A stretch of 64,000 nucleotides of DNA from Cranoglanis bouderius (GCA_023630585.1 CM042560.1:4319501-4383500), one strand, 5' to 3'. Positions 1 through 31,068 are shown, counted from the first letter of the stretch. Translations and numbers: made by a program. Notes: generated from the sequence alone by a model not told the origin.

Positions 1-660
1 ATCCTGGCACCATTAAACTACCACCGTTGGGCTCTTAAGCATGATAGGGCAGGATAGCAGGGTAGTTTTCTTGGCTTACTTTGGGTAACAAATTCAGAGG
101 TTAACAGGGTTTGGGACATACACTTGGGTCTAGTTTAAGTAATACATTAGCATAACCTGTTAGATGTCAACAAGATGTAAAGCAAATGAGTGCTGGTTTT
201 ATTCAAATAACAACTGGGAGCATAACAGATGGTATGGTTAGATGTTAGTATGAATGTACTACCACACTGAAGGTTAGCAATGTGTATAATACATGTGACA
301 GTCTGATTGAGGTAAAGGTTGAGATAAAGGTGTAAGAACTGGGATGTTGACAGGGTGTAGGGTGAGGGATGTGTTGCTCTGGTTGGTTGATGGTATCATA
401 AATGGGTTACCATGTTGCAGGAAAGTAGGTTAAAAGTGTATTGGTTAGGTTCAGGTAACAACTGGACTGACAGGATGTAGGGTGAGCATGTGTTCGTCTG
501 GTTGAGGTTGTTGTATTAATGATACATGTTACAGGTTAGCATGTTGTAAGGTAAGTGTATGCTGGTCTGGTTGGTAGGTGTTATCATAAATGGTTTACCA
601 TGTTGCAGGAAAGAAGGGTATAAGGGAAACCTGTGTTGGTTGGTTCAGGGGACAATTGGT
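1..660. repeat. Diverged tandem duplication, ~188-bp period
   Basis: The phrase ATCATAAATGG(G/T)TTACCATG followed by TTGCAGGAAAG occurs at about 395 and 583, and shorter related phrases (TGTAGGGTGAG, TCTGGTTG) recur at 355, 476 and 566. This points to an old tandem repeat of roughly 120-190 bp units. No family was recognised. Confidence 0.5.
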
Positions 661-3172
661 AGGTTAGGGTTTGGAGTGTTCCCATTGGGGTAGTGAAGCT
701 TAACAGGGAACAACTATCTCTATAGCATGGGCTCATTGGGGAGTGTAACAGTGTCAGGTGCGATTGGCTTGGAGTGGGAGAACTCTGGGGCTCCTGGATT
801 CGCCAGGGCCTCATTTGCTGATTGGAGAGTGGAGGTAGCAGGATGAAAAGGGGCTGTTTCCTGCTGCTTGTTTGATACCTGGTGGGGAAGCTATTCAGGT
901 GACAAAGATCCAGCCTGGTAGGGGGGGAACAGATGTGCTTTGCTCCCTTATTAGCATTTGAATCAGCTGCTCAGATTGGACTGGCCAGGGGGGCTGAGCC
1001 CCTCACCTGGATAGTCCCCCTCTGATCTTTACACCATCTGCGGACTTATGCCCCCCATCCTCACATCGAGTTATCCCCCAACACACACATACACACACAC
1101 ACTGATCTGACCCCCTTTAAACCCTTTCCCCGCCCCTCCTGACCCCCCCGGCTTCAGCACTGGCAGAGTTTTATGACACTAATCGACCTTCGTCAGCCTG
1201 GAGCACAGATGCTATTCAGAAAATGTGCCTTCACACCGATTTCGTCCTCTCATTGTGCTCAAAACGTATCGGGAACATTCGGCTCCACAATGAGTCCCCA
1301 GACTACGACCTGGTTTTGCTCGAACTTGGAAGGGGTCCAAAATGGCATCTTTACCAGCCAACCCCTGTCTCATTTCTTAAATAAATTCTTGGCTGTCACA
1401 CTTTTTAAACAAATGTATTTATTTATTTTTTTTCCCATTCATATGCACAAAAATGCGTCTTCATTATTCCACAACATAAAGTAGATGAATTAAACTTTCC
1501 TTTCATTGGCTTTGCCAGAAGGTGTTTTAGGTGCGAGTGTTAGTGATCAGATCATAAATAACCCCCACCCCCCCTCCCCCCGGCACATATTTAATGGTCT
1601 TTCCCAAGCCTGTGGTGTTTGTTTGCGTTGCCACTCTCATTTGCCACTTCGCCGCTTGGCCATGGAGCTTGTAGAAAAAAATAAAATAAATAAACACGCG
1701 AGGACACACACATTTTGTTTTTACATACCTCAGTGTTTTGATTGGTCAGGAGTCAGTGACAGACTGATAATGTTGATCTTCAGGTGCTCGCTCAGTGTTC
1801 CTTAGATAAATGTTGCAGCCTTTCAAAAGGTTGTTCTGAGCCGTTTGCGGAGGAATGCGGCGCAACCTTGACCAGCTCGACGTGTTATTTTCACCCTCCC
1901 TTATCTCGGAGTCTGCCTGATAGTTTAGGCGGCTTGTAAAAAAAAAAAAAAAAAAAAGAAGAAGAAGAAAAAAAAAAAGGTTTTTAAAAGTTATGTGGGA
2001 AACAGAAAATGGGCTTTTGAATTCAACATTAAAGGAATATCATTTTCATACTCTAGCCGCAGAATTGCTGAAACCACCTTACAGCACGAGTGTACACGCT
2101 TCCTTTTGTCTGCGGTTTCATCCCATTAAATACACACCATAAAGAAAATCACGATCAAACGGGCGAGTTATGGAGAATAATTACAGCCGAGGTCCGGCTT
2201 GGCCATTATTAAACAAAAACACACAGTAATCTGCCCTGGCAGTGCAATATGTTACTGTAGCATTCTAATTAATCTTACAGGAAGTGTAATAAATTTACAA
2301 CATCAGATTGGAGCAATGGTGTATATAGATTTATTAATGCTTTTAATCAGCTTTGGGAAAAAAAGAAAAAAAAAAATAATAATTTCGCCCTGATTTGCTT
2401 ACATTTGAATTTGCATATATTTAGCGCACCTAATTTATTTTTATGGATTCCTTTTTATTAAAATGGGACATACGGGCCTTGAGCAAGAGGGAAAACAAAA
2501 TGTAAAAATGCTTATTTCTACTCGGAACATCCTCGCCATGGCGCGCCAAAAAAGCACATTCATTTTAGTGACAGGACAAGCTGCTGCAAAACTCCATTTT
2601 ATATTCAGGCCCTGCCAAGTATTAACAGGTCAGCCTATTACTCATTTCAGTGCCGAATGTATTATTGTATTTATGATGGGAATATTTGCATGCATATTTG
2701 CAGCGAGAAGTGGTGTAGTCGATCACGTGGTAGTGCGTTGTGCGAGGCGAAACTCTTTAAAGGCCCCTGAAACAGCCACAATGCGAAAAGAAAAGAGAAG
2801 AAATGTACATTTAATTTGTAAAGACGACGGCATGAATAAGAAAATATGTTCACGTAATCTTTCAGGTGCTGTGTGTTCACCGCTCTATGATTCAGCCATA
2901 AGTTTTAATATTTTTCTCTCTTTGTTTTCCTGTAGATTTGATGCTGTACTAGTTGGATGTGGAAGGGTGCATATAGGGGAGACGTACATGGGATGTTCAC
3001 GCAAACTCATCCTTTTTCCATCAATTTAATACTCTATACTAACTTTCTATGCAATCTAAAGTGAATTTTTAAACTTTAAGCGTGACGACGTCCAAAAGAA
3101 AAGGGGTGACGAAATGGAAATGGATATCCGTGGTGGATTTTAGGTTTGTGCATTGTTGTGAGTGTGTGTATT

Positions 3173-3204
<32 letters not shown>

Positions 3205-3360
3205 CGAGATCTGAGTAGATCAGCAGAGTCCTCTCTTATTAAATAGTCCGGCTCACCGATAAGACCCGACTGTACGTTATCAATCTGGCGCCCGCTGCAT
3301 CGCGCATCAAACCAACAACAGCTCACACTGACCCTGTCAGCGCATTCCACTACCTGGGAG

Positions 3361-3389
3361 TATGTGTGTGTATGTGTGTGTGTATGTGT

Positions 3390-3440
<51 letters not shown>
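3361..3440. repeat. (GT)n microsatellite
   Basis: About 80 bp of GT dinucleotides with a few A interruptions in the first 35 bases, in zeb2 intron 2. Confidence 0.95.
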
Positions 3441-3443
<3 letters not shown>

Positions 3444-3656
3444 AGGATAGGAATAGAGAGATTGTCTCTGTGCCAGTTTGTAAAAGAGCATTGGTAGGGG
3501 AGGTGGGAGAGGCGTGTACCCATGGCACTCGGCCATGCTATCTCTCAGTTAGAGATGGTGGTGGTGGTGGTGGTGTGGGGGGGGGTGTTCGGGGGGCACT
3601 GGGATTGGCAGCAATGGCAAACTTTTAGAAAACACACAACAGCTTTGTGCCTTATA

Positions 3657-3873
3657 GCAGGGAATCTTAAACTTTTTTGCACCCAGGGACCTTTTTAACT
3701 GCTAAAAACATTCCACAGACCCCCTTCAGTGCTGATTTATTTTACAAACATGATCTAACTATTCAAATACGAGTGTGTAGTAATCATTATGTGCAGTAAT
3801 ATTTGGGTTTGGATTGAACCTATTCGATTCAAATGACCTGTCAATTAGTCTAATCACTATAAGAAATCAATAA

Positions 3874-3906
<33 letters not shown>

Positions 3907-3992
3907 ATCTGGTGCTTGGACCCCTAATAATAAGTTTGGGTTGTGACAAAATAAAAACAAAATCACAGATCCCACTTTGAGAACCACAGCTA
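3657..3992. mobile_element. Probable short non-autonomous DNA element
   Basis: The left end GCAGGGAATCTTAAACTTTT and the right end CACTTTGAGAACCACAGC are imperfect inverted repeats. They resemble the ends of a common teleost element that carries a degenerate 'dispute of prices' word CACCCAGGGACC. The interior includes (GAA)n. No transposase is present. Confidence 0.45.
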
Positions 3993-6900
3993 TATAGAAC
4001 ATATAGAACAAGATCGTATCTTAGAAATATTATGCGAACACTTGTCTATTACAACCATTTTTATGTTAAATGACTGTTTGAAAAAGATTTTCAATATTTT
4101 TAAGTCTGCTGTCACATCTGTTTCCATTTCCCCCCCACATACATGCTTTCACACTTTTACTCCTAGCCCTGTTACATAATGTAATATCACTTTAATCACT
4201 TTGCATCATTTCCCATGTAATTACCAGTTAATAGGCCTTTATTTTTCGGAAATCTGAAGCATCAAAGCTAATTTTTTTTTCTTCCTCGTGTTATTTATTT
4301 TGACCTCAGTTCTTTTGTCCTTGATTAAACTTTTAACTTCATATGTTTAACGCACTGTGTTCATTAGCACTCGGCGCTCTCTGATCCGGAGTCAGTGACA
4401 GCGAATCGCAGCTCAGTCCCGATCGCAGCTGAGCATTTTTTTTTTTTTTTTTTTTTTTTTTGGAGTTGTAAATATTTGATGGGCGACCTGATTCAGGCGA
4501 GTCAAGCACCATTTCACACTCCCTTTCATGCACGCCGCTGCCAGATCTGCCTGCCTTGCTCACACGCTCCACAATGAGAACAGATTTAGGTGGGAAGACA
4601 TCAACAACCCAGATACAACGAACACCAGGGACCAGGTGTCTCTGCACTCGTCGCTCGATTCAGTCCCCGCATCTTTTCTATTTATACACATTTATGGAAT
4701 AAACAAGGCCCGGGAAAAAAAAAAAAGAAAAAGAAAAAGAAAATATGAAGTATCCTGAGCGTTCGCCTCGAAAATGGCTGAAGCATAAAAGAGCTTTTCA
4801 GAGGCGGGAAAATAACAAGTGTGTGTCTTTGTGCGATGAAAGTAGCGGCTTTCCGACAGTTCAGACTGAGAGCTTTTTTTTTCCCCTTTAAACCCTGCTA
4901 AAGGTTTTGTGTGTATTTGGTTAGTTACAGCAATTATGGCCAGTAAGTGACAGCCAAAAGCACGCAAGAGAGAGAGAGAGAGGGAGAGAGAGAGAGAGAG
5001 AGAGCAGACTGCTTCCCTGTGCAAGACTCCTCTGTCGAACATCTGCTCAGAGATTTGCATATTAATTAACCCATATTAACTCTAATTATTCTGGGAAATT
5101 ATCAAATAAATTAAATTTTCTAATTTTAACCTTTCCTTTGCTTGACGGATGTCAGCACAGGAGGAAACCCGGAAAAACGTACGCTTACGCTCACCTGGGC
5201 AGCCGTTTTACTCCTTTATTATTTTTTTCCCCCTGCTCTTCTATTTTTTTCCAGTGCTGGTCCTGGGGGCAGCCGAGGGAGCTTTTGTATGCCTCAGCCT
5301 CCCTCTCTCTCTCTCTCTCTCTCTCTTTTTGTTTTTTTGGCTCCCGTGTCTGGGAGGTGGGGGACACTGGGCCAGGAGCATGTGTGTGTGAGTGAGTACA
5401 GATGGCGAAGTCGGGCAGGACGACTAGAGAAGGAGAGTCAGGCCACCGAGCCGAGAAGCCGAGCAGCCGAGCAAAGCTCCGAGCTTTCTGTCTTTTTTTT
5501 TTTTTTTTTTCCCCCAGCCTGTTGCTTCGGCCTCAGCAAATAAACGGGACTTTAATTCAATTAGGGTCCGGCTACCGTGGCTGTCTGCCTCGTGGTAGAA
5601 ATGATTGAACAGAACAACCCCCTTGCTGACACACACAAGGGCTCTGAAACAGTCCGGAGTTGGTTTGGTTTGCTTTACACTTCACTGGGTTTTTCACCGT
5701 CCATGGGGCAGCTTTGCGCTTTTGTTCAGTTTTGGGCACTATCCTTTTTTCCCCCCGTTTCTCTTTCTCAACACCATTTACATTTTATTTATATAAAAAG
5801 TTTATTTATATTAAAAAAAAAACTGTTGTGAAAGGAAATGATGACAGTTTACTCTCACTGCTAACCGAATAGCCAGCATTAACATCCACCTTAATGCTTT
5901 TACACCCTCCCCCGTTCCCATTGGCACACACACTTGCACACATGCACACACTGTGACTTCCCCTTGAGCCATTCAGGTGATCTGTGTGTATGAGACAGGC
6001 AGGAGAGGGCATAGTTATCCTCCAATAGGGTTACCGTCCTCACCTATTACCCCCACTGACACACAGCAGCTGCTCCAGCAGGCAAAACATCCAGGAATAG
6101 CTCCATCACTTCTCCACCTCAGGGGAGCTCTGATCTCCCGCTCTCCCATAACCAGAGGCCGTTGTCTGGGCACCGGCGCAAGCCTTCCCCTGGATCTGGA
6201 TCTACACTGGGTGTTTGCAAGAAACCATGCCCCCAGGTTGGATTGCGGTTGAGGAGAGTGTAGGGAGGGAGGCACTAACTGCACAGGAGTCTACAAGAGC
6301 ATTATTCGGGACAAGATGTTTGTGGAGGAGCAGTGGTAAAGGTATGCAGGACGAGACGTTATTGGACTGTCTGCTTTGATTAAACAGTCTGGGATTCTTC
6401 CAGGTTACATTCTAACGATATAAATATTCTTCGGCGCGTTATAAATATTCACATCGTCTTGCTACGTCTTGTCAGTTTTATTGAGGCTAACAGGTAAGAA
6501 ATGGATAAGTGGGGTTTTTATTATCCATTTCCCGTAGCTGCTTTAGGTCTGAATTGCTTTATTTGGCTTAATAATGTGTCGCTTCCTCAGTTTTACGTTT
6601 TTGTCACGTTTATGGGTTTATGGATTGTATTTGTAACCATTCGTGACTTGATATACACACAAGCGACCTGAAAGACTTTAAAAGGCGAAAGAAAAAGAGA
6701 GCAATGGCACTCTTTTGAGAGTCAAATACTCGGACAAAAGGCCCGATTCCCTCCACTTTCAGCCTTAAATGATTTTATGATCGCTCGTGTTCCCTGCTAA
6801 TGGTGCTGAATTGCCACAAAACCCTCACATGTCTATTCAGACTAAACATCGTTGTTGTTGGTTTTTTTTTTTTTTTTTTTAAATTTATTTATTCTTTTAC

Positions 6901-6999
6901 TATTTTCATTTTTCGAGTGCCTTACCTCAGAGCACTGCTAGCCTCTCGTGGAGGCGCTAGTCATCATAATCAATACCAAATGCACAATACATGTCATTA

Positions 7000-7565
7000 G
7001 CGTCTGCCCTGTGTACCGTCTAACTGACAGGCCAATATGAGCGCCGTGAATAGGTTACGATGGGGAGCGCTAAGCCTAGCATTAACTGAGACTGGGGCAA
7101 TTAAGGGTGTCATTTTAATTATCTGTAGCATTCGAGTGAGAGATGTTCCTTTTATTTACTCGAGATCAAAAGCAGGACAGAAAAGCCGCGAGACGTAACA
7201 GGTAGCATCAGACGGAGAATGGCAGGCGTAATTGCCTTTGTTGCGGCTGACACTTGGATGAGGCAGAACCAAATAGAGCTTGTCATCTGAGGAGAACTTA
7301 GCCGAGAAGTAAACATTATCATTTCTTTGTCTCTCGCCGCTAGCAACACAAAAGATTGATTAGCAGAGAGGTGAGGAACAGAAATAATGGCCGTGGTGAC
7401 ATTAGCAGGTTGGAATTATTGTGTTGAAGTGCACAATGCCAGCCGAGGAATGGCTGTCTGTCAGAGATGCCATTTAAACAATACACACACTCTTGAGTAA
7501 AAAATTTTTCCTCGCTCCTTGTCTGAATTAGCAAAGTTATGCCCTCCCCCGCCATTATTGTTCAT
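7000..7565. other. Candidate conserved regulatory element (intron 2)
   Basis: Single-copy, high-complexity sequence without microsatellites. It contains many TAAT/ATTA cores (CAATTAAGG, TTTTAATTATCTG, GCGTAATTGCC, AGATTGATTAGCAG) and words such as GCCATTATTGTTC. It is flanked on both sides by low-complexity DNA. ZEB2 introns are known to hold many deeply conserved enhancers. That this is one is inferred from texture only. Confidence 0.35.
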
Positions 7566-7651
7566 TCTTTTCAAGACGTCCAACAGTAAGTACTAAGTTG
7601 CTGGCTGATTTTAACTTCTGCTCAATATGACACTCCTTATATTCTCTTTCT

Positions 7652-7655
7652 CTCT

Positions 7656-7710
<55 letters not shown>
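7652..7710. repeat. (CT)n microsatellite
   Basis: Nearly pure CT repeat, directly downstream of a complex single-copy stretch in intron 2. Confidence 0.95.
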
Positions 7711-7716
<6 letters not shown>

Positions 7717-8365
7717 CTCACTGTCTGTGTCAGTTTTTATGACTCGTCTACTAACAAACATTGAAGACGTGCGCTCTGGCGCTCAGGCTAATAGCTCACA
7801 CCACTACACTAATACTCAAAAATTGGACCCTTATTTGGTGTAATGCAGGAAGTACCATTTTTAAAGCACTTAAAATTGATAATAACCCTTTTACAACCAA
7901 TAAGTGAAGATCTCATACCAATACAAAGCAATAATGATGTTTAGTGCTATTTGGAAACATGTAAAGAGCTCATTTTCCTGCTTTCCCCAAGAATTTAAAT
8001 TGACTCTAAATGACTTGTATATCGATATTTAGTATAAAAAAAAAAAAAAAAAAATTATATATCTTCTTTAATTGTGTAAAAGATTTGTTTTCGGTTTAAA
8101 TGGTGTTCACTTTGGTTAACAGTTTCCTACATTGCCCAGAATGCCTTTTTGACTACCCGCGGATAGTGGTGCAAGTCGGATTCAGTCAATCTCTGAGAGC
8201 GATGCAGCGGCACTTTAGTCATTTAGTTTGTCCATCTCTCAGTCCTCCTCATTTGTACACTCTGCTCATATGGCGAAGGTTCCAAAGGTTCGACTTTAAC
8301 GCTAATTCCACCGTGAGTTGCTGTGGATTGCTGAGTCTCTGCCATAACAACCAGGTTTTCTGTCT

Positions 8366-8535
<170 letters not shown>

Positions 8536-8786
8536 TCAGGTTGGCGTTTTTGTTTCTGTACGTGCATTCATGTCTGTTTTTATCCTTTCGGCCTTGTGTT
8601 GAAGAGTTCCTTCATTACTTTCAACAGATCATTCTGGTTTTCTCGTATTTATCTCCTCTGACGTTACGCTCTCTGTTTTTCTTCTTCTCACTCTTCCTCC
8701 CAAAATATTAAGCTCAGACCCCATTGCCCTGTCGTCGATGAGTCATTCGGGGTGTTCCCAACCCACTGAAACCTGCCCTGCTCTGT

Positions 8787-8824
<38 letters not shown>

Positions 8825-10291
8825 AAAACTAAAAGAAAGAGCTTTTTAAACCTGTCCAGCCTTAGATAATTTCATTCAGCCATCTTCTGGCTTGCAGCTC
8901 TTTCACTTCAGCCTGTGGATCAGTATTAGAGAGGGATGGGGGGGGGGGGGGGGGTTGAAGGGGGGCTGCGCCCAGGGCTTACCAGGCCTCCCGTTCCTTT
9001 GTGCTGTGCCCTAACCTCATACAAACCCCACAAAGCAAAAAAAAAAAAAAAAAAAAAAACTGCCTGTCCGCCGCCAGGCAGGGAAAGAGTTAAAACCCCT
9101 GTCTGAGTAGGTGCAGGGGTGGGCACGGGGCAAAAAGAGAGAGGGGAGGGGTAAAAGGAGCACATTATCAATCGCGCCTAAGGTATATCTGGACCACACA
9201 TCAAGTTTTGAATGTCTCACTTTCCTTTCTCGTCATCCATTCTTCCTTCAACCCCCCAACACCCCCCCCCCCCCTTCTTTTGTCTACTTTATTTTTTTTT
9301 TTTTTTGTTCCTTCTACCCCCTCTCTATCAGTGAGGGCATTACCCAGTCTGAACTTGCCTAAACCCTTGTGGTCACACCTCTTGAAAAGGTTTTGTTTCC
9401 TCCGTCAATTGGTATTCAGCCCAGGTCAGCGGATGCCTCTGGCCTCGGCTCCGTCGCCGTTTTCATTTTAATTTGCACCTGTTGTGCAGTTGTTCGGAAG
9501 GCAAGTGCGGGCCGGCGGATTAGCCAAAGATCATGTTATGAACAGATATGCGCGGTGTAATCTTTTCTGTCCACAGGGGAACGGTAAGAAAGCCTGTGCT
9601 TTTCACAATTACACCCCCCCCCCCACACACCCCCCCTTCCTTTTTCTGCTTTTCACATCCGTGAGAGTTTTATTCAGAGGGCTGGCTGATATGTGACGAA
9701 AAAGTCAAGTCTGAGAAAAAGTTAGCGACATAATTATTTTCCCTCTTTTTTTTTTTTTTTTTTTTTTTCAGTGCTTGGCATCAGGCCTCATGCTTTTCTG
9801 CAAACTGATTTGCTTTATCGAGCAACTGCAGAGTGCAGGACCGGCTCAGAAAACTCTCTGTTCTTTCACTGTTTTTCCCTTTTGTTGGTTCCCATGATGT
9901 CATGGCTTCATGGTTGATTGTATTCCAAAGACGAGCCTCGCTTTCTAACTCTAATGTCTACTAAATATCTACATTGTTTGTTTTTTTTTTTTTTTTTTTT
10001 TTGTGCTCGTATTTTAAATGCAGGTCAGTGGATGAATGCGAAGTTAAATTTCTCCTGCTTTAGCCCGCGGACATTTTAAGATTCAGGCATCTGGACGTTT
10101 TTTTTTTTCCTTTCCTGAAGAGAGGAAAGCCCTTAGGACGTGCGTTCGTCACTCACTTGTCACTGACACCGCTGACATTATCATATATTTTGAGATATTT
10201 TCAGAGATTTTTCATTGTAAGGAAAGGCATGGAGGAAAGTGATAAAGCGGAAGAAAAACACCTCCACCTGAACGGCAGATATATTCAGTTA

Positions 10292-10333
<42 letters not shown>

Positions 10334-10636
10334 CGCACTCAGAAATCAGAATTACGCACAAATCAGCAAAATGAATTACTGATGAAACGAAGGGATATTA
10401 ATGATATATTTACATCTGATGGAATGCGAATGTGAAGCATGTGTGAAAGGTGCAGCTCTGTGGAATCTCAGGCTATTTTGGTGCGTCAGAGTAGCAGCTG
10501 GTTGCTCACACACGCATAATGCAACACACACACACACACATGTATACACTCGTGTCATGTTATGCTATGTTATATTTACGTGACTCGTTTTTGACCTCAT
10601 AGTCATCCGATTAAAAATGTACCCTCCCTGTTTCAG

Positions 10637-28913
<18,277 letters not shown>

Positions 28914-29155
28914 TAAGACTACTGTGTTGTGTTCTACAAGCTGCCCCTCCACGTCTTTTCATTTTCGGTTGACTGTTTTTCTTTGGTGGTCACCTGAACA
29001 GACGAGCTTCTGGATTTGTGCCAGACTGATCAAAAAAAAGAAGAAGAAGAAGTGGGAATCCAGTCAGGGAGGGGAGGGGGAAACGGGTGAGAAGCTGCAT
29101 TATGCAAAAATGAAACAAATGAAATATGTCTTTTTTTTTTTTTTTTTTAAATGTA

Positions 29156-29163
29156 CAGTATTA
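29156..29163 (+). promoter_or_regulatory. miR-200b/c/429 8-mer target site 1
   Basis: CAGTATTA is a perfect complement to the miR-200b/c/429 seed plus the A opposite position 1. It is the first of five in the zeb2 3' UTR. Repression of ZEB2 through such sites is well established in vertebrates. Confidence 0.85.
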
Positions 29164-29372
29164 AGGCCTAAAAACTATGTGTGGTGCTACCATCTTAAAA
29201 AAACCCTGTGTTCCATAGTATTTATAGCACAAAACTAGTAACTTGTACAAAAAAAAAAAAAAAATTGCACTCCGCTTCTATAATCACTACAAAAATAATA
29301 AAAAAGTATTGCCTATGTATATTTATAGTGTTGAAGAAAAAAAAAAAGAAGAGCGTGTTTGCTGCAGGTTAT

Positions 29373-29380
29373 CAGTATTA
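29373..29380 (+). promoter_or_regulatory. miR-200b/c/429 8-mer target site 2
   Basis: Second CAGTATTA in the zeb2 3' UTR, in complex sequence (context GGTTATCAGTATTATGAA), about 217 nt after the first. Confidence 0.85.
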
Positions 29381-29568
29381 TGAATTCTCTCGCTCCCACT
29401 GTGCCCTTTGCCGTTCTTCACCCCGGTGTTTACTCAGCTAGCCACATGTTTTTAGGCCTCCACAATTTTTACTCGACGTGAAGGAACTTAAATCGATACC
29501 GGTTCGGGGTTTTTTGAAGTCTTAAACAGACTGCGTAGAGCACGTGAAACGGTCCAGAGTGGAGACAG

Positions 29569-29595
29569 ATGAAGGAAGAAGGCAGTGATGAAGGA
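29569..29595 (+). promoter_or_regulatory. Pair of miR-205 8-mer target sites
   Basis: ATGAAGGA occurs at 29569-29576 and again at 29588-29595, 19 nt apart. This word complements the miR-205 seed with an A opposite position 1. miR-205 is a known regulator of ZEB1 and ZEB2. The spacing lies in the range where neighbouring miRNA sites can act cooperatively (inference). Confidence 0.75.
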
Positions 29596-29723
29596 GAAAG
29601 CCTTTGTAAAGTCGTTTTCTTTTGTATTAAGAGAAGATTAAGAAGAAAAAAACAAAAACAAAAAAACAAAGCCTTATATGCAAACCTTTTAATCTGTGTG
29701 TTTCTACAAGTGCCATCCTTGTA

Positions 29724-29731
29724 CAGTGTTA
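29724..29731 (+). promoter_or_regulatory. miR-200a/141 8-mer target site
   Basis: CAGTGTTA is complementary to the miR-200a/141 seed, which differs by one base from miR-200b/c. It is the only such 8-mer noticed in this 3' UTR. Confidence 0.8.
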
Positions 29732-29803
29732 AAGGAGGACGGACGTGGTGCTGCTCGCGCCAGCATCAGCGTTCAGATGAAGATTTCTCCTCCTCCTCCT
29801 CCT

Positions 29804-29811
29804 CAGTATTA
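29804..29811 (+). promoter_or_regulatory. miR-200b/c/429 8-mer target site 3
   Basis: CAGTATTA directly after a (TCC)n run in the 3' UTR, 80 nt after the miR-200a/141 site. Confidence 0.85.
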
Positions 29812-29894
29812 GCAGAGTAGGCACTCGTTTTTTTTTTAGTTTACATCATGTTTGTGCAATTTTACATTTCTTTTTAAAAACCTTTTTTTTAAAT

Positions 29895-29902
29895 CAGTAT
29901 TA
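29895..29902 (+). promoter_or_regulatory. miR-200b/c/429 8-mer target site 4
   Basis: CAGTATTA in an AT-rich context, 91 nt after site 3. Confidence 0.85.
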
Positions 29903-30024
29903 CGCCAAACCATTTCTCTCCAACAAAAGAAATCGATTCATTTTATTATGTCAGTTTAAATAACATTTTATTTATGTGGCCCATTTTGTATTTCCTAATT
30001 TTATTTATTTCATACTGTAGTGTA

Positions 30025-30032
30025 CAGTATTA
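30025..30032 (+). promoter_or_regulatory. miR-200b/c/429 8-mer target site 5
   Basis: CAGTATTA in a GTGTACAGTATTATAG context, 130 nt after site 4. It is the last of the five. Confidence 0.85.
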
Positions 30033-30498
30033 TAGTTCTTCAATATATAGATATATTTTAGTAAAAATGAAACATGAAGATCACTTGGGCAAATTTTACG
30101 TAAAGAGAGCATTTATTGTGTTTTGAGACATTAATTGTGAAATGCGAATTTTCAGCTTCTTTCTTGTTTTTTTTTTTTTTTTTTTTTTTTTTTTTCATTT
30201 TTCTTTTTTTCCAGTTTACTGGAAAAATTCCAAATTTGGGAACTTTTGATACAATATTGTGAAACACTGTATTTTCGACTGAGGAAAAAAAAAAATATTC
30301 CACTTTCTTCATCTTGTTTTTCTTTTTTTTTTTTTTTTTTAAATAAAAAAAATGAAGAGGGACTGTTAAAATAAATACAATGTATTATACCATGAGAGAG
30401 AGAGAGAGAGAAAAAAAAGAGAATCTTTCCTGAAATGTCTTTGTAAAAGTATTATTGAATTTTTAATTTGTAATTCCTCTTGGAAATGACCATGCTCG

Positions 30499-30504
30499 AA
30501 TAAA
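30499..30504 (+). promoter_or_regulatory. Likely zeb2 polyadenylation signal
   Basis: AATAAA in a complex context (CTCGAATAAACGTAGCC), followed about 35-50 nt later by a GT-rich stretch (TTGCTTTGCTGTACTTGTG) that could be the downstream element. Two other AATAAA hexamers at 30342 and 30370 are in or near A-rich runs and may be used as well. Confidence 0.55.
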
Positions 30505-31063
30505 CGTAGCCAAATTAAAAGATTTGACACGGCATCTTCATTGCTTTGCTGTACTTGTGAATATACATAATGCATACTTGTGTTTTATATTTGATATAAT
30601 GTGGGATGTTTTATGTAGCTGCTGCATCACACAATAATGTTTGGTTAATTTGATGATATTACTTTTTTTTTATTATACATTAAAAAAAAATTACATTACA
30701 TGTACTAAAGAGTCTATAATTCGATAAATACTAAATTTAAGAAAATTCTAAAGACGGCTTATTTCGGATTAAAGACTATTCTGAAAAATGTATTTAAAAA
30801 TCAAAAGCTGCTAAGAGGAGAATCACATTTAATTTTTGCGCAGTAATTAGTGCATTAGGTCTAAAATGACCTTCTTTATATGAAAGAAAGGAAGCGAATG
30901 AAAGAAAATGATGAAGTGCAGGAGAAAGGAGAAAAGAAGCGTCTCGCAGGAGATGCATAATAAAGGAGACATCAAACGAAGCTGATGAAAGTAGCGAGAC
31001 AGAAACCAAACTGTGCAATGATACACTCTGGAACCTCTCTTTTACCTGATCTCAGTCCACCTA

Positions 31064-31068
<5 letters not shown>

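Larger units (their letters stand above)
28914..30525 (+). other. zeb2: zeb2 3' UTR
   Basis: Sequence from the stop codon to the most likely cleavage zone, about 1.6 kb. It is AT-rich with several homopolymer A and T runs. It carries five CAGTATTA, one CAGTGTTA and two ATGAAGGA words (8-mer target sites for miR-200b/c/429, miR-200a/141 and miR-205). The end is inferred from the AATAAA at 30499 followed by a GT-rich stretch near 30540. Transcript data would be needed to fix it. Confidence 0.8.

Noticed and set aside
2463..3029. 188-codon open frame in intron 2
   Set aside because: No recognisable domain, no fitting splice context, and it lies in a long intron with candidate non-coding elements. 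Its length is compatible with chance over 10 kb.
4380..5560. GC-richer segment in intron 2 as an alternative zeb2 promoter or first exon
   Set aside because: It contains simple repeats and no convincing core promoter, start codon context or donor fitting exon 3 was found. Transcript data would be required.
30258..30268. AACACTG-type word late in the 3' UTR as a further miR-200a site
   Set aside because: It is the seed sequence itself and not its complement in the transcript orientation, so it is not a target.
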